DNA of 64,000 nt. Source: Lamellibrachia columna (lineage: Eukaryota > Annelida > Polychaeta > Sabellida > Siboglinidae). Below are positions 1 to 11,000 of this stretch, piece by piece. Every line of letters begins with the position of its first letter. Position 1 is the stretch's first letter. The position numbers and the translations under genes are program-made. The notes beneath the pieces were generated by a model, which was not told the origin of the DNA, searched no databases, and was given only the letters and a program-made list of their open reading frames with translations. The stretch lies in assembly GCA_963662155.1 (NCBI GenBank), contig OY759265.1, forward strand, positions 15,513,761 through 15,577,760, given 5' to 3'.

Positions 1-3000
1 AGAAAATTTCTACTTCTGCTGCATTCATAAAATATTTGGACACGTAAAACTGCCGAGAAGGAACACTCATAAAATAGCACACAAAGTCATTAGCTCCATC
101 TTAATGACAAAGACAGATTAATTATTTAATACTAGCATCATTAGCACACTTTTGAAAACTAAAGCTGCCAACAATTACAAACAATCTGTAAAACGCAGCC
201 CACATATTGATTAAAATTCAGTCTAAACATTATAATTGCCAATGATCATTAAACTGATTTATAATTAATAAATCTAATGATGCATTTGATTAATTAATTA
301 TCCATTTTCAATTAACATATACAAAGCAATGAGTGCAGGTCCGAGGTCACAAATAGAGATCACTTGTATAAAAGGTTACAGTGCAAGAAAATCAAGTAGA
401 TATCTTTTTCATTAATCCACCTTATGCCCAATACTATACAGCGGTAGCCATGGCAACAGCAGGAATTCCTGCACTCGAGCAAGGCACAGAACCAAAACTT
501 ATCGCATCTTTGGTAAAATCTCATGAGGAACAATGATGAAATGTTACTACACAGAGAATTATTGAAGCAAATACATGAATTTGTTAAGCAGCCCACATGA
601 AAATGTACAAAAATGTCAGAATTCACAAGATCAGTCTACACAAAGCAAGTTGTAGTAACAACACTAAAACGTCTATCATGCCTCAATCCTCAGTTGTCAT
701 CTAGTGCTGCAAAATTGCAAAGTTTCTATACAATAACATGAGATGAAACAACACCTGCCAACACTGCACAAACATGACACGAATACAATACGGCAGGCAA
801 GACTCTAGACTCCTGGTGAACATTTCAAGAGAATGTACAACTTTCACTGGCTAGCTGAATGACTGCTTCACAGAATAAAACAACACTGAATTTATTCGTA
901 TTTTATAACTATTTATAACATCTCTGTTGGTTAAAATAACACCCATACAAAACTTGTTAAGTGCCACTCTTAATATTTAAAAAAATACACAATTTGGCAA
1001 TGAAATAAAATATGCCAGTTATTACATTAAATAGAGATCAACGACAAATAAATCTTCATGTTTGAAGGTGAAATATAACGTTTTCACCAGCTGATTGAAT
1101 GCTCGGTCAAATTCCTCTTTTATACAATTTCTGACAAAAAATATACTACAGAAATACAGATTAAAACACAAAGCATAACATTGCTAATTTAGACATATTT
1201 TCAGTTTGAACAAATTCAAAGAATATGAGCATTTTAACGAAACTACCAAACTAGCTCCGTATCAGTTGGCCAATGAAAACCGTTGTATGTGCATTCCCTT
1301 TAATATCACACATACATGGATACATAATATAAAAATGTACACGCCTTACCCAAGTGGGCAACATTCCGCTACTTGACTATGATTGACCCGTCCATCAAAC
1401 GAGTCCACCAGCAATGATGACAACTGAATGGTGTCTATGGCCGAGGGCTACTTTCAGAGAAATTCTTCCACCAAGATGATTGGTATTCATAATTAATATT
1501 GTAATGGCCAATTGAAGGGATGTTTCGGTCCGCCACAAAGCCACAAACTGCCTCTGGCCATCATGAATCATGGGGGGGCGTCCAAAGGAGGGGAAAAAAA
1601 TTTCAAATTGTGCTGTTTTCTGAATAAATAATCAGTGACGTCTGCTTGGAGGAGCTGTTCAGTACAGTTTGATTTTAACTGGAGATTTGCGGTGTCTACT
1701 ATCAGTATTAATTAACATGTCATGGTCAGGATATGAAGGGCATGTTTCTCAATGGTAAAAGTCAGTATTTAGTATCGACAAATATTCCTGGATTTCTATG
1801 TACAAAAATTAAATCAACACAGTAATAAAATCACTGAAATAATACCCTTGATCACCAACACTCATTGTTGAAGTTTTGCTTATGGTATGACGTTGTTTGA
1901 TTAATTTAAATTAGCCAGAATTTTACAACAGTGACTTGATAGTTTGAATAAACACTTTTGACCTTTTTGATAGGTACACAGAAGCCTATGAAGAAAGGAT
2001 TCAACCACATAAGATTAAGTTGACAGCCACATCATTATAATCTGTCAAAAGGTAGTGCAAGCTGTACAGATAATTGCTAATTACTATTGCATGCAGGTGT
2101 GTTTTCATAATAAATTGTTATATAACCTTTTTCACATTGTTTTGCCTATCAACAATCTTGTTTTTGTCTGTCTGCATATTTCAACGAAATCTTGTCGAAA
2201 ACATATTGGCACATAATCTACTTTCCATAGAACATCACACAACATATTTGTTATGCACGGATATTTCTTCTTTTAATTACATATTTCATTTAATTTTTTT
2301 AAACAACATGTAGCAACCAATTCTCTATTACGTCTAGGTGCTTTACTACTGGAATTCATTCTTATATAATTTTTACACCAGACTCAATGTTACATTTAAT
2401 ACATCTTGATGACTACATATATAACCCATTTATATAAGCCATTTATATCCAACCCGTACAAATAAAAGTTAGGACACACTCATAGTGCATAGGTAAATAA
2501 ATAAAACAAGTACCGGTACCCATACATTAACCTGACAATAATTAAAATTAAACCACATCATAAAAGAATCAGGCGTTCATTATCACATGAAATGGACCAC
2601 TATAAATAATTCAGGGATATATCCTAGGCAGATACAGCAACCACCTGTCCACTGAGACAATGCTCCTGCATTCTTGTATGAGAGCATATTCACAACTAAT
2701 ACTAAAGCCAATGGACTGGCACATTTAAATCAAGTGCACACTGACATGTTGATATTTTGTTCACCACATGAACAAAATAGTCTACAATGAGACGGAACAG
2801 TCATTGACGGAAAGTTATGGTGGATGAAAACCTAAAATTATGTTAAATTTTAAAGACAGAAAACTCATACTTCAATCTAAGGGGTCATACCAAAACATCG
2901 GTTTGATAATAAATGCATTTCGCTTCATTGGGAATGGGGTTGGATTTGCTTCTTTTAACATCCGACATTGTGTTTTTGTTTACCAAAATAACAATGTTTA

Positions 3001-3095
3001 TTTATTGTCCATTCCCAGGTCATGGAGGTTTATGAAAAATTAGCAAATGAATAATGATAATAATAATTACATCTTACTACAATCGTGATAGCATA
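1..3095. other. AT-rich non-coding DNA
   Basis: I see no gene here. The stretch is AT-rich throughout, with many short A and T runs and stop codons in all frames, as in an animal intron or intergenic DNA. The few short open frames have no recognisable composition or motif. A distant minus-strand gene whose promoter might lie at 13.4-14.4 kb could make this an intron, but nothing in the stretch itself shows that. Confidence 0.6.
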
Positions 3096-3099
3096 TGTT

Positions 3100-3166
3100 T
3101 AATGTTTATTAGTTTATATAGCACCACATCTATACAACGACATTATTTGGTGCTGTACATGTTAAC
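3100..3166 (-). repeat. SINE 3' tail fragment, second tail type
   Basis: On the plus strand the sequence reads TATATAGCACCACATC, then about 30 bases later GGTGCTGTACAT. Read on the minus strand this is the ...GCGC/GTGC...TATATAA end typical of mollusc SINE tails. A similar piece lies at 37.04-37.10 kb with TATAGCGCCACATC. Only the tail is seen; no tRNA-like head is attached, so it is a 5'-truncated or very diverged copy. The family is inferred from the shared motif. Confidence 0.45.
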
Positions 3167-3654
3167 GAAAAAAAATAATAATAAAATAATATTACACAGA
3201 ACAAATAGGCCTATGGTGATAGGATAAAAAATGTACATATATAAAATCTAAACAGTTATATCAGATGCTGCTATAAATAATCAAAATTTAAATATTACAT
3301 GAACAATTATGGTGATAGAATGAAGTACAAAATCCAGACAATTATATCATATGGTGTTATATACAAATATAAAAATATAACAGGTTAAATAAAGTTAAAT
3401 AAAGTATGGTATGATCGGATAAAATAATTAAACAGAATACATATGTATGCATGTGTAGGATCATCACTTGTGCGATGCTGACAGCTCGAATGACAGGGAC
3501 ATTTTCACAAATATTCACATGTCAGTGTAAGTCAGTTTCATGTAAGGGAGACAGTTCTGGGGTCAAATGACACCGATTTTGAGTAGGGTCATACATTGCA
3601 TAAATTGACAATATGAGATGACCCCTTAGCCTAAACTGATATATGGTCCCTACT

Positions 3655-3745
3655 GAATGTCTGGGAGGTCTGCCGCCTGGCAAGGTGACCAGCTGGTGTC
3701 CAAGAGGTCATGGGTTCAATACACAGGGCCAGGCAAACCAGTTAT
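3655..3745 (+). repeat. possible tRNA-derived SINE head
   Basis: The segment holds an A-box-like GGTGACCAGCTGG near 3686 and a B-box-like GGGTTCAATAC near 3712, with a spacing close to that in tRNAs. It is followed by a T-rich stretch (3800-3811). No clean cloverleaf forms by eye, so it is not a tRNA gene; a decayed SINE head is the better reading. Weakly supported. Confidence 0.3.
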
Positions 3746-3749
3746 TAGT

Positions 3750-6220
3750 TATTTCCACTTAACATCAAGTGACTGAGTTGTGTATTGATAACATGGATGG
3801 TTTTTTTTTTTATAATGCAAGTAACAACTTTGGTAAACTGTTTCACTTAGGCTGGAGATTTACCACCGGGGACAGGAATTTTGGAAAAAAAGTAGGATAG
3901 TTGGCACTTAACCCTAGAGATGGACCCACAACAGATAAGATGACTCTACTAAATCTTAATTAGGTTCTGTCCACAGGGGACAAAAGTGTCCATTATTCAT
4001 ACATCTGCATTGATTCATCAGCAGTAATTAAAAGCCTAAGCTGACATGGCTACTTGACCTGTTACTTGGTGAGGTACACAGGTCATTATCATTATCATTA
4101 TCCCCAGAGGCCAGGGCTAGCTCTTAATTACAGTCTGTGGTCTGCCACAGGATTGACAGTGAAAATAGTAGTCAATATTTATATTAAAGTGATTGTTTCA
4201 ACAGCATAGAATGTACAATTCTTATCCCACCAGCAATTACTGTCAATGTCTGCCAACCCACAACATTGGACACTACATGACTTTGGAGAAAAGTCAGAAG
4301 CCATTACAAATAAAAAATAATTAAAAAAATCCCAAGTGATACAAAAAATGTCTGGCTTATAAAATCACATTCATTTAGTAACAACTGCAACAAAAATAAT
4401 AAAATAATTCAGTTGCAGTGGTGCAACCGTACAAGGTAATAGGTTTTTAGCAACGCCACCTGTAAAGTCTACCACCTAGTAGAATATCATGCTGAAAAAG
4501 CACAATTATGTTGGTGGGAGAAAGAATCTTAGTCCTAATATGAATAGTTGTAACAATTTGAGGAAAATAATGACTCTAAAAGGACTGGATACCCTGAACT
4601 GACCCATCAGCTCTAGGCCAAAGAATGGCTGCTTTTAGTGGCCTCTAGAGGCCTGCAATAAGTTTCTGACCAGCTGTTTCCAGCCATGGCAACATTGTTG
4701 AATGCACCAGTGTCTTGCAGCATGCACCAAACACACCAGCCGGTTAGTAGCAGACTGGCCTGTCTACTGATCCCATCTAAAGCCCCACTGGGTGTACAAC
4801 AGAATGTTCTCGATAGTAAACACAGTTCGCCATTCAGTAATCGCCATCCAGCCGATCATGTACCCACACGGTCGTTCATATACGAGGTCATTCTTATACG
4901 CACACACAACAGACACAAAGGAAGCAATCTGAGCCAACACTGATGCACAATTTGCATGCACACAATATACGTCACTTAGCGGCCTTGACAGTACGGCCAA
5001 ACAATATTTGTCATTAACGGTAGACATTATAATTGATATTATTCACAATCTGCAGTTCACCTGGTACAGAAAGCAGTATTCCACTACTACTGGCCATGTA
5101 GGTAGCTATACAAACCATAACTTAACACAGACTGCATTTGAAATTTACACTTTCACCAAACCCCATAAAGCAGTGATAGGCAGAGATATATGGATGACAT
5201 TTCTTGGTATATCTTGGTAAACAAGGAAACACTTAGTCCTGCTTCCTGCTTATGCCTGTTTGTGAAAGGTGGCATTTTTGCAGGTTTGACACTATCGGAG
5301 ACGGAATGCGATTTAATAACACAGTTATTGTCCACAAACACACACCCCACTAGTTGGTGGAAACACCCCGCAATCACAGATCTGACCTAACGACGAACTA
5401 CGCACACCAGTGGAACGATAAACTACAACAGGGGGCTGCGTCGTCACCTAGGGCCACAAAGATGGTGCAAGTTGTATCGACACAGGAACGATAGCAATTG
5501 CATTGTGCCCATGCTCCATGCTAGAGTAGTTTGGTTTGGGGCAACAACCGCAACAGCGTTAATCAGGGGTAGTAGCTACCCCATGCCCTTAAAGGTAAAT
5601 GCAACAGAGGCAATGAACTTGCATACAACAGGCTGTATTCTTCACGGGTCATGTCATCAGTTTACAATGTGTCTCAATATGTCAAGTTAACGCGACACTA
5701 TCCCCCAGCAAGTTGCAACAGAACGTGTAGCGATTAGCAGATTTGTCAACCATGCATGTACTGTGAAATCACAGACAATTAGCTATTCTGACTATTCTGA
5801 AGTATTCTAGGTTGTATGTTTTTTACTCTGCTAATGCTGTGTTTAGCTTTGTAGACCAGATACAACCGCTGGCAAAAGATGACTTGCCTCCACTGTAAAG
5901 ATGCTACTTCTTACTACTTCTGCAATATTTATTTTATGACATATTCCCACTGGGAAAACATGTTGCAACACTGTACATAGAAACTGAAAGTTGCTCAAAC
6001 TTTACCAGACATATATTTAATACATCTCATTAATTTGGTACATACATGTTGTGTATAATTTCAAGTTTCCAGCTATAATCAATATGGAACATGTATTAAT
6101 TAATATTATGAAGACCAGCAATAAACTCATATAAAATTAATTTGCAAAGTATTTTTGTGGAACAAATTAACCAATTAGTGTCAACACAGTCAAATAATCA
6201 CTTGCAGTTCAGGTCATGAT
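3750..6220. other. non-coding DNA, nothing recognised
   Basis: A slightly more GC-rich section (4.6-5.7 kb) stands out from the AT-rich flanks and has several overlapping short open frames on both strands. Their codon use is unremarkable and none resembles a known protein. Small (ATTATC)n-like runs occur near 4085. No supported gene. Confidence 0.5.
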
Positions 6221-6224
6221 GACC

Positions 6225-6398
<174 letters not shown>

Positions 6399-7016
6399 TA
6401 TATGTATGTGCGCACGCATCACGGTGATTATCTATTAATCATGCTATAGGTTTTTAACCTTCGTCAGTTCAACCAAACATTATTGTTTTTCTTGAACAGT
6501 TTATTGAATAAAATGTTCTAATAGTGTCTTCTACTATAAACATATACAGTCGTTTATTCTTCTGAAAGCACTAGAAAAGTACATTTACTGTCCATTGTTA
6601 TTACGCAGTGTACTACTCTGTTGTTGTATTTGATAAAATTAAGAGCATGCTTTGTTAATTGTACTGATTTCATTACAAACTGTTGAAATGTTTCACTGCA
6701 CTAGTGTGTGAGGTTAGTCTGGCCAGCATGTCAACAAATTATGTAATCAAAGTGCTATAATATTATAGTTCTGTATAGCACTAGCTCAGTGCCTGATAGA
6801 AATCTGGAATCATAGTCACAACAACTTCAGAATTAATGCCTGAACATCATATTTTGGGTCAAGCTGGTTAACGATGTAATTATTAATAAATAAAAATTAC
6901 AGTTGATGATAATCTTTTACTTAGCTAAAAATTTTACTTAGTTAAAAAAGATTACATCCAATATGTCAAGTCAAAATTAACAATCAATCCAAACAATTTA
7001 TCAATAGTAATTTAGT

Positions 7017-7640
7017 GTTTATATTACAGTTGTAACAGACACAGGTTTAGTAAAGGCACTGTTTAGAAATTTTATATTCAAGTTGTTTGGGCCTGCTGCT
7101 ACAATGTAACATGCTATTACACAATTACAATATTAGAACAGGTGTAAACTTTTTTCATCCATCCCTCAACATTTCGCAGCCCAGCCTCAGACACTGTCAT
7201 CTGAATTATTAACATAGAATTGCAAGGGCTGAACACAGACTAAGAATGTCCATGGTCAGGACAGAATACTATCACTGCCAGATAGCAATCCTCAGATGCC
7301 AGATGTTTATATTACAGTTGTAACAAACACAGGTTTAGTAAAGGCACTGGCACTGTTTAGAAATTTTAGATTTAAGTTGTTTGGGCCTGCTGCTACAATG
7401 TAACGTGTTATTACACAATTACAATATTAGAACACATGTGTAAACCTATCAGAGATCCCTCAGTTCATTTAATTTTCACCCATCCCTCAACATTTCGCAG
7501 CCCAGCCTCAGACACTGTCATCTGAATTATTAACATGGAAGTGCAAGGGCTGAACACACACTACAAATGTCACACACTAAAAATGTCCATGGTCAGGACA
7601 GATTACTATCACTGCCAGACGGCAATCCTCAGATGCCACT
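7017..7640. repeat. tandem duplication of about 0.3 kb, two diverged copies
   Basis: Copy 1 runs from 7017 to 7304 and copy 2 from 7305 to about 7640. Both contain, in order, TTTATATTACAGTTGTAAC, TTGTTTGGGCCTGCTGCTAC, CAACATTTCGCAGCCCAGCC and GTCCATGGTCAGGACAGA. Copy 2 is longer because of small insertions, among them a repeated GGCACT and about 20 bases before the CATCCCTCAACATT block. The copies differ at scattered bases, so the duplication is not recent. No coding potential is seen. Confidence 0.93.
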
Positions 7641-7904
7641 CCGTAGACGAATAGAACTATAAGTCACAGATAGTATCACATCAACATGAACTCACAATCA
7701 CTGCATAAAAAATTGCACTAAACGACTTTAAAACTAAACATTCCTGACATGGGCCATTAAGTACTAACAGCTCATTAGGGCAAAATTACCAGCTAATATT
7801 TGTGCTATGCTGCGTACATGCATTCAAGTATTCTTTGGCAAATAAATAAGCAACATATATGGTTGAAAACACAAAGCTGTATGGACATTTATAACTTCCT
7901 TGCC

Positions 7905-8010
7905 AAAAAGGTAAATGTACATTCTGATAGTTTTGCATCCAGTCTTTGGGACTGTTCAAAGCCCTTTACACTTCACCCCCTTTACACTTCACCCCCTTCA
8001 TTCCAACACC
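7905..8010 (-). repeat. SINE 3' tail fragment (GCGCTTT tail type)
   Basis: Plus-strand reading GGGACTGTTCAAAGCCCTTT followed by ACACTTCACCCCC matches, on the minus strand, the tail of the full SINE at 10.68-11.00 kb. The block TTTACACTTCACCCCC is present twice in a row. The fragment lies between two roughly 30-base direct repeats (about 7857-7888 and 8108-8141) that could be long target-site duplications. Confidence 0.75.
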
Positions 8011-8145
8011 GACTCAACTGTCTACTCATGTACACAACCCGGTACTCATGTACACAGCTGAGTGAACCAACAAAATGTTCCAAGCTTATAAACAGCAGTA
8101 AGAAGATTTATGGTTGAAAACACACAAAGTTGTATGGAAATGCAT

Positions 8146-9034
8146 TGTTTGTCTACCACACATTTATAATGTTACATGCAAAGAACTCTATATGTAAAAT
8201 GTCAAATGCCAGGGACCGTATGTTTAAAACATCATATATCATTGTCATCTCTCTGACTAATATTATGAGAAGTCCAATGTAGTTATTCATTCGGCCATCT
8301 TTTTGTTGCACACAAAATGAATACGGAAGTTGGAGATGAGATTAATGCATCTGTCAAGGGTATAAAATCGTGTACCCTGTTACTAAGAGGGCAAACGTTT
8401 ACACTTTGCTCTGAAGTTTTTGTTTCGCCAGCGTTGGAGAACTTCCGCAAGTGCTTATTTAAATAAAGGTTGGAAACCTACTTACTGACATCATAAATAC
8501 ATGTTTGATTAATAATAACTAAACAAAATCACATACCACATTGTTTGTTCTGCCAAAAGTAGAAAAATATTGTACCTAATAACTGTACCATAGATATCAT
8601 CAGTCACGCATAATACATATATGTATTATGGAATTAAATAGAGTACTTGGAATTTATATTTTAAATATACAGTCCATAGTGCACAAACCCTATTTAAGTT
8701 TAAAAATATAGAAAAGTATATGAAATATACTATACCAGAAATTTTTTTTTAAACATGTATAAATGCAAATTACTTTTGCATATATAACAAAGATCACCAG
8801 ATGCAAATTCAATCAACATTTTTATTTTAACAGAAATGTATTTGTATTTGCTAACATGTCTGCGACACTAACTTTTTCTTAGCCATAATATTATTAACAG
8901 GCCCAAAAGTGTTGAGAGACAGCAGCCTGTACAGACTTGAGCTCACCATATTCAGCCTTGCATGTCACCTGTGGTCTTGTAAACACTGCCTAGCACTGAA
9001 CATGTACCACTTCTCATGCATATAATCTTGAATG
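8146..9034. other. AT-rich non-coding DNA
   Basis: Nothing recognised. The stretch is AT-rich with short homopolymer runs, for example T/A runs near 8740-8760, and no open frame worth calling. Confidence 0.55.
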
Positions 9035-9817
9035 CCGAATAAACGTATAGGCCAAATACCACTATAGGGTGGCAAATCGGTCAAATTTAATAATAGTATA
9101 GTGCCGAATAACAGAATAGGGGGACAAATTGTCCAAAACAAATAATAGTACGGTGCATAAAAATCACTAGTATATTTGTCTTTTTAGCGCCGAAGCAATT
9201 TTTTACTCGACGTGAAGCTAAAGCGTCCCTAGAAAACTATGCGGATCGCCTGTATATTTTTTTTTTTTCTGCCGAATATGTATAAACTTTGTGCATATTC
9301 GTGTCACCGCAGATATAGTAACCGCATTTTATATCTGTGAAAAACCGGGGAATTTTCCATTTTTAAATGGACATTAAAGTTTTATTGAACTGAATTCGCA
9401 AGCCCGTTTCAGGGGAAACCGCCGCCAGCCTGTTACGACCGGTTTGAAGTGCTCCCGAGATTTAAGGATACTGACGGATTCATCTAATCATGGAATTCTA
9501 ATGGTCTAATCTAGGATCCTCAGAAGCGTGGGATCCCGTTAAATTCACGACTGTCGTACGAAAGGATGAAAGCCATCAGAGGGAGCCACATGCAACTATA
9601 GTTGGGAGCAAGTGATTTTAGCGCGAGCGATAAACCGCTCCGTGGGAGTGAGAGGGATTGCTCTCCTAAAAATTATGCCCTGCATAATTTGCCACAATTA
9701 ACGGAGAATATAGGCTGACACAAATGTTTAAATTTAATAATAGTATAGTGCCAAATAAGGTGCGTATAGGGTGGCATTTTTTATCAAATAAATACGTGTA
9801 TAGGGACGCTTATTCGG
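9035..9817. mobile_element. unclassified element with short terminal inverted repeats
   Basis: The left end starts CCGAATAAACGT (9035) and the right end finishes ACGCTTATTCGG (9817), an inverted repeat of 12 bases with one difference. Inside each end is a direct copy of TTTAATAATAGTATAGTGCC (about 9089 and 9733), beside further TATAGGGTGGCA motifs. The centre (9400-9660) is clearly more GC-rich than its surroundings. No transposase is encoded and no clear target-site duplication is seen, so a non-autonomous DNA transposon is the likely but unproven reading. Confidence 0.55.
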
Positions 9818-10299
9818 AACTCAAGAGTACAACATGATTATCGCCTCCACATTAATAAATGTGCTATATGTTTATATCTTCTGTCTGCCAGCAACCCAGG
9901 ATTTGTAATTAATTGCATAATTTTACAATATAACTGTAATTGACTTTTTTAAACAACGTCATTGTAATTGAACTTTTATGATGCTGCGTAATTTTAATTG
10001 ACAATTGCAATTGAACATAGCCCTGGTGGTGAAGCAACCTGGCCGATTCTAAAACATATTGCCTAAATGTGCTACACATAAGATATTTGCACTTTGAACC
10101 AGTATGACCTGTGTTTTTTACCCATTGCTTTATAGTATACTGAGCAGAAAAAATGTGATTGAACATTGTGACAGAATTATATGATTGAGTAGACTGAATA
10201 CACTGATCATGTGGTTAAATACTTCCTTGTTAAAACTGGGTCACTGTACTAAAGTACCTCTACAATAATAGCATTGAGATTAATTCACTCAGTTGAATA
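9818..10299. other. AT-rich non-coding DNA
   Basis: Nothing recognised; a short minus-strand open frame here has no protein-like features. Confidence 0.5.
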
Positions 10300-10480
10300 A
10301 ATTCCTAGCCACAAACATCTACATATGTATGTGATCGAATAGATTCCATGGAGTAATTGCAATGTGGATGAATTCTTCCGATGGAAGTTGATTTTGAATG
10401 AACGTGTCTGCCTGGGGTGATGGGTGAAACGATTTCTGTTGTTCCGAGGACCATATACTGCACTGAGTAAGATCAGGTAC
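10300..10480 (+). repeat. diverged SINE tail
   Basis: GAAGTTGATTTTGAATGAAC, then GTCTGCCTGGGGTGATGGGT and CCGAGGACCATATACTGC follow the same order as in the better preserved SINE immediately downstream, with many substitutions. This is an older copy of the same family, and its head is not recognisable. It shows that two copies inserted next to each other at different times. Confidence 0.6.
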
Positions 10481-10677
10481 AATACTATTTGTCTACTTTA
10501 CAAAAGACAGAAAGCCTTCATCAGAAATGTCTACTCAACTAGATACAGACATTTCTGTATACAGTTTAGCTTGGTGCATTATGCCACAAAGCTACATACA
10601 ATCACTGTAGATGCTAATAAACAGCTAATAATCATAATAATAACCATAATCCAATCCCACTTGGCTTGTATGCTATC

Positions 10678-11000
10678 ATGGGGCGCGATAGCATACCGGT
10701 TAGAAGGCCGGACTCTCAATCGAGAGAACCCGGTTTCAAATCCCACTGCGGTCGCTTCGAACCTTTGGCAAGTTTGATCACCCCACGTTGCCACAGTTCA
10801 CTCAGCTGTATAAATGAGTACCTGGCAATACAGACAGTGGTGGATATGTGAACGAATAGCCTTCGCGCAGCAATTGAATACTTCCCAAAGAAGTTGAGAT
10901 GGCCTTGGAATGAACAGGTCTGCCAGGGGGTGAAGTGTAAAGCGCTTTGAGCAGTCCTATGGACCGGATACCGCGCTATATAAGAACGTACATTTTACCT
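10678..11000 (+). repeat. full-length tRNA-derived SINE
   Basis: The head (about 10681-10755) has an A box (GATAGCATACCGGTTAG), an anticodon-stem-like GACTCTCAATCGAGAGA and a B box (GGTTTCAAATCCC), the internal RNA polymerase III promoter of tRNA genes. The middle carries CAGCTGTATAAATGAGTACC, a block I recall from other animal SINEs. The tail has GAACAGGTCTGCCAGGGGGT, AAGCGCTTTGAGCAGTCC and CCGCGCTATATAAGAAC. The same tail occurs reversed at 7.9, 46.1 and 47.8 kb. Such elements are copied by a partner LINE that recognises the tail. This is the best preserved SINE in the window and the reference for the fragments. Confidence 0.88.

Noticed and set aside
9400..9700. Ribosomal RNA fragment
   Set aside because: GC-rich and structured, but I could not match it to any conserved rRNA segment I know.
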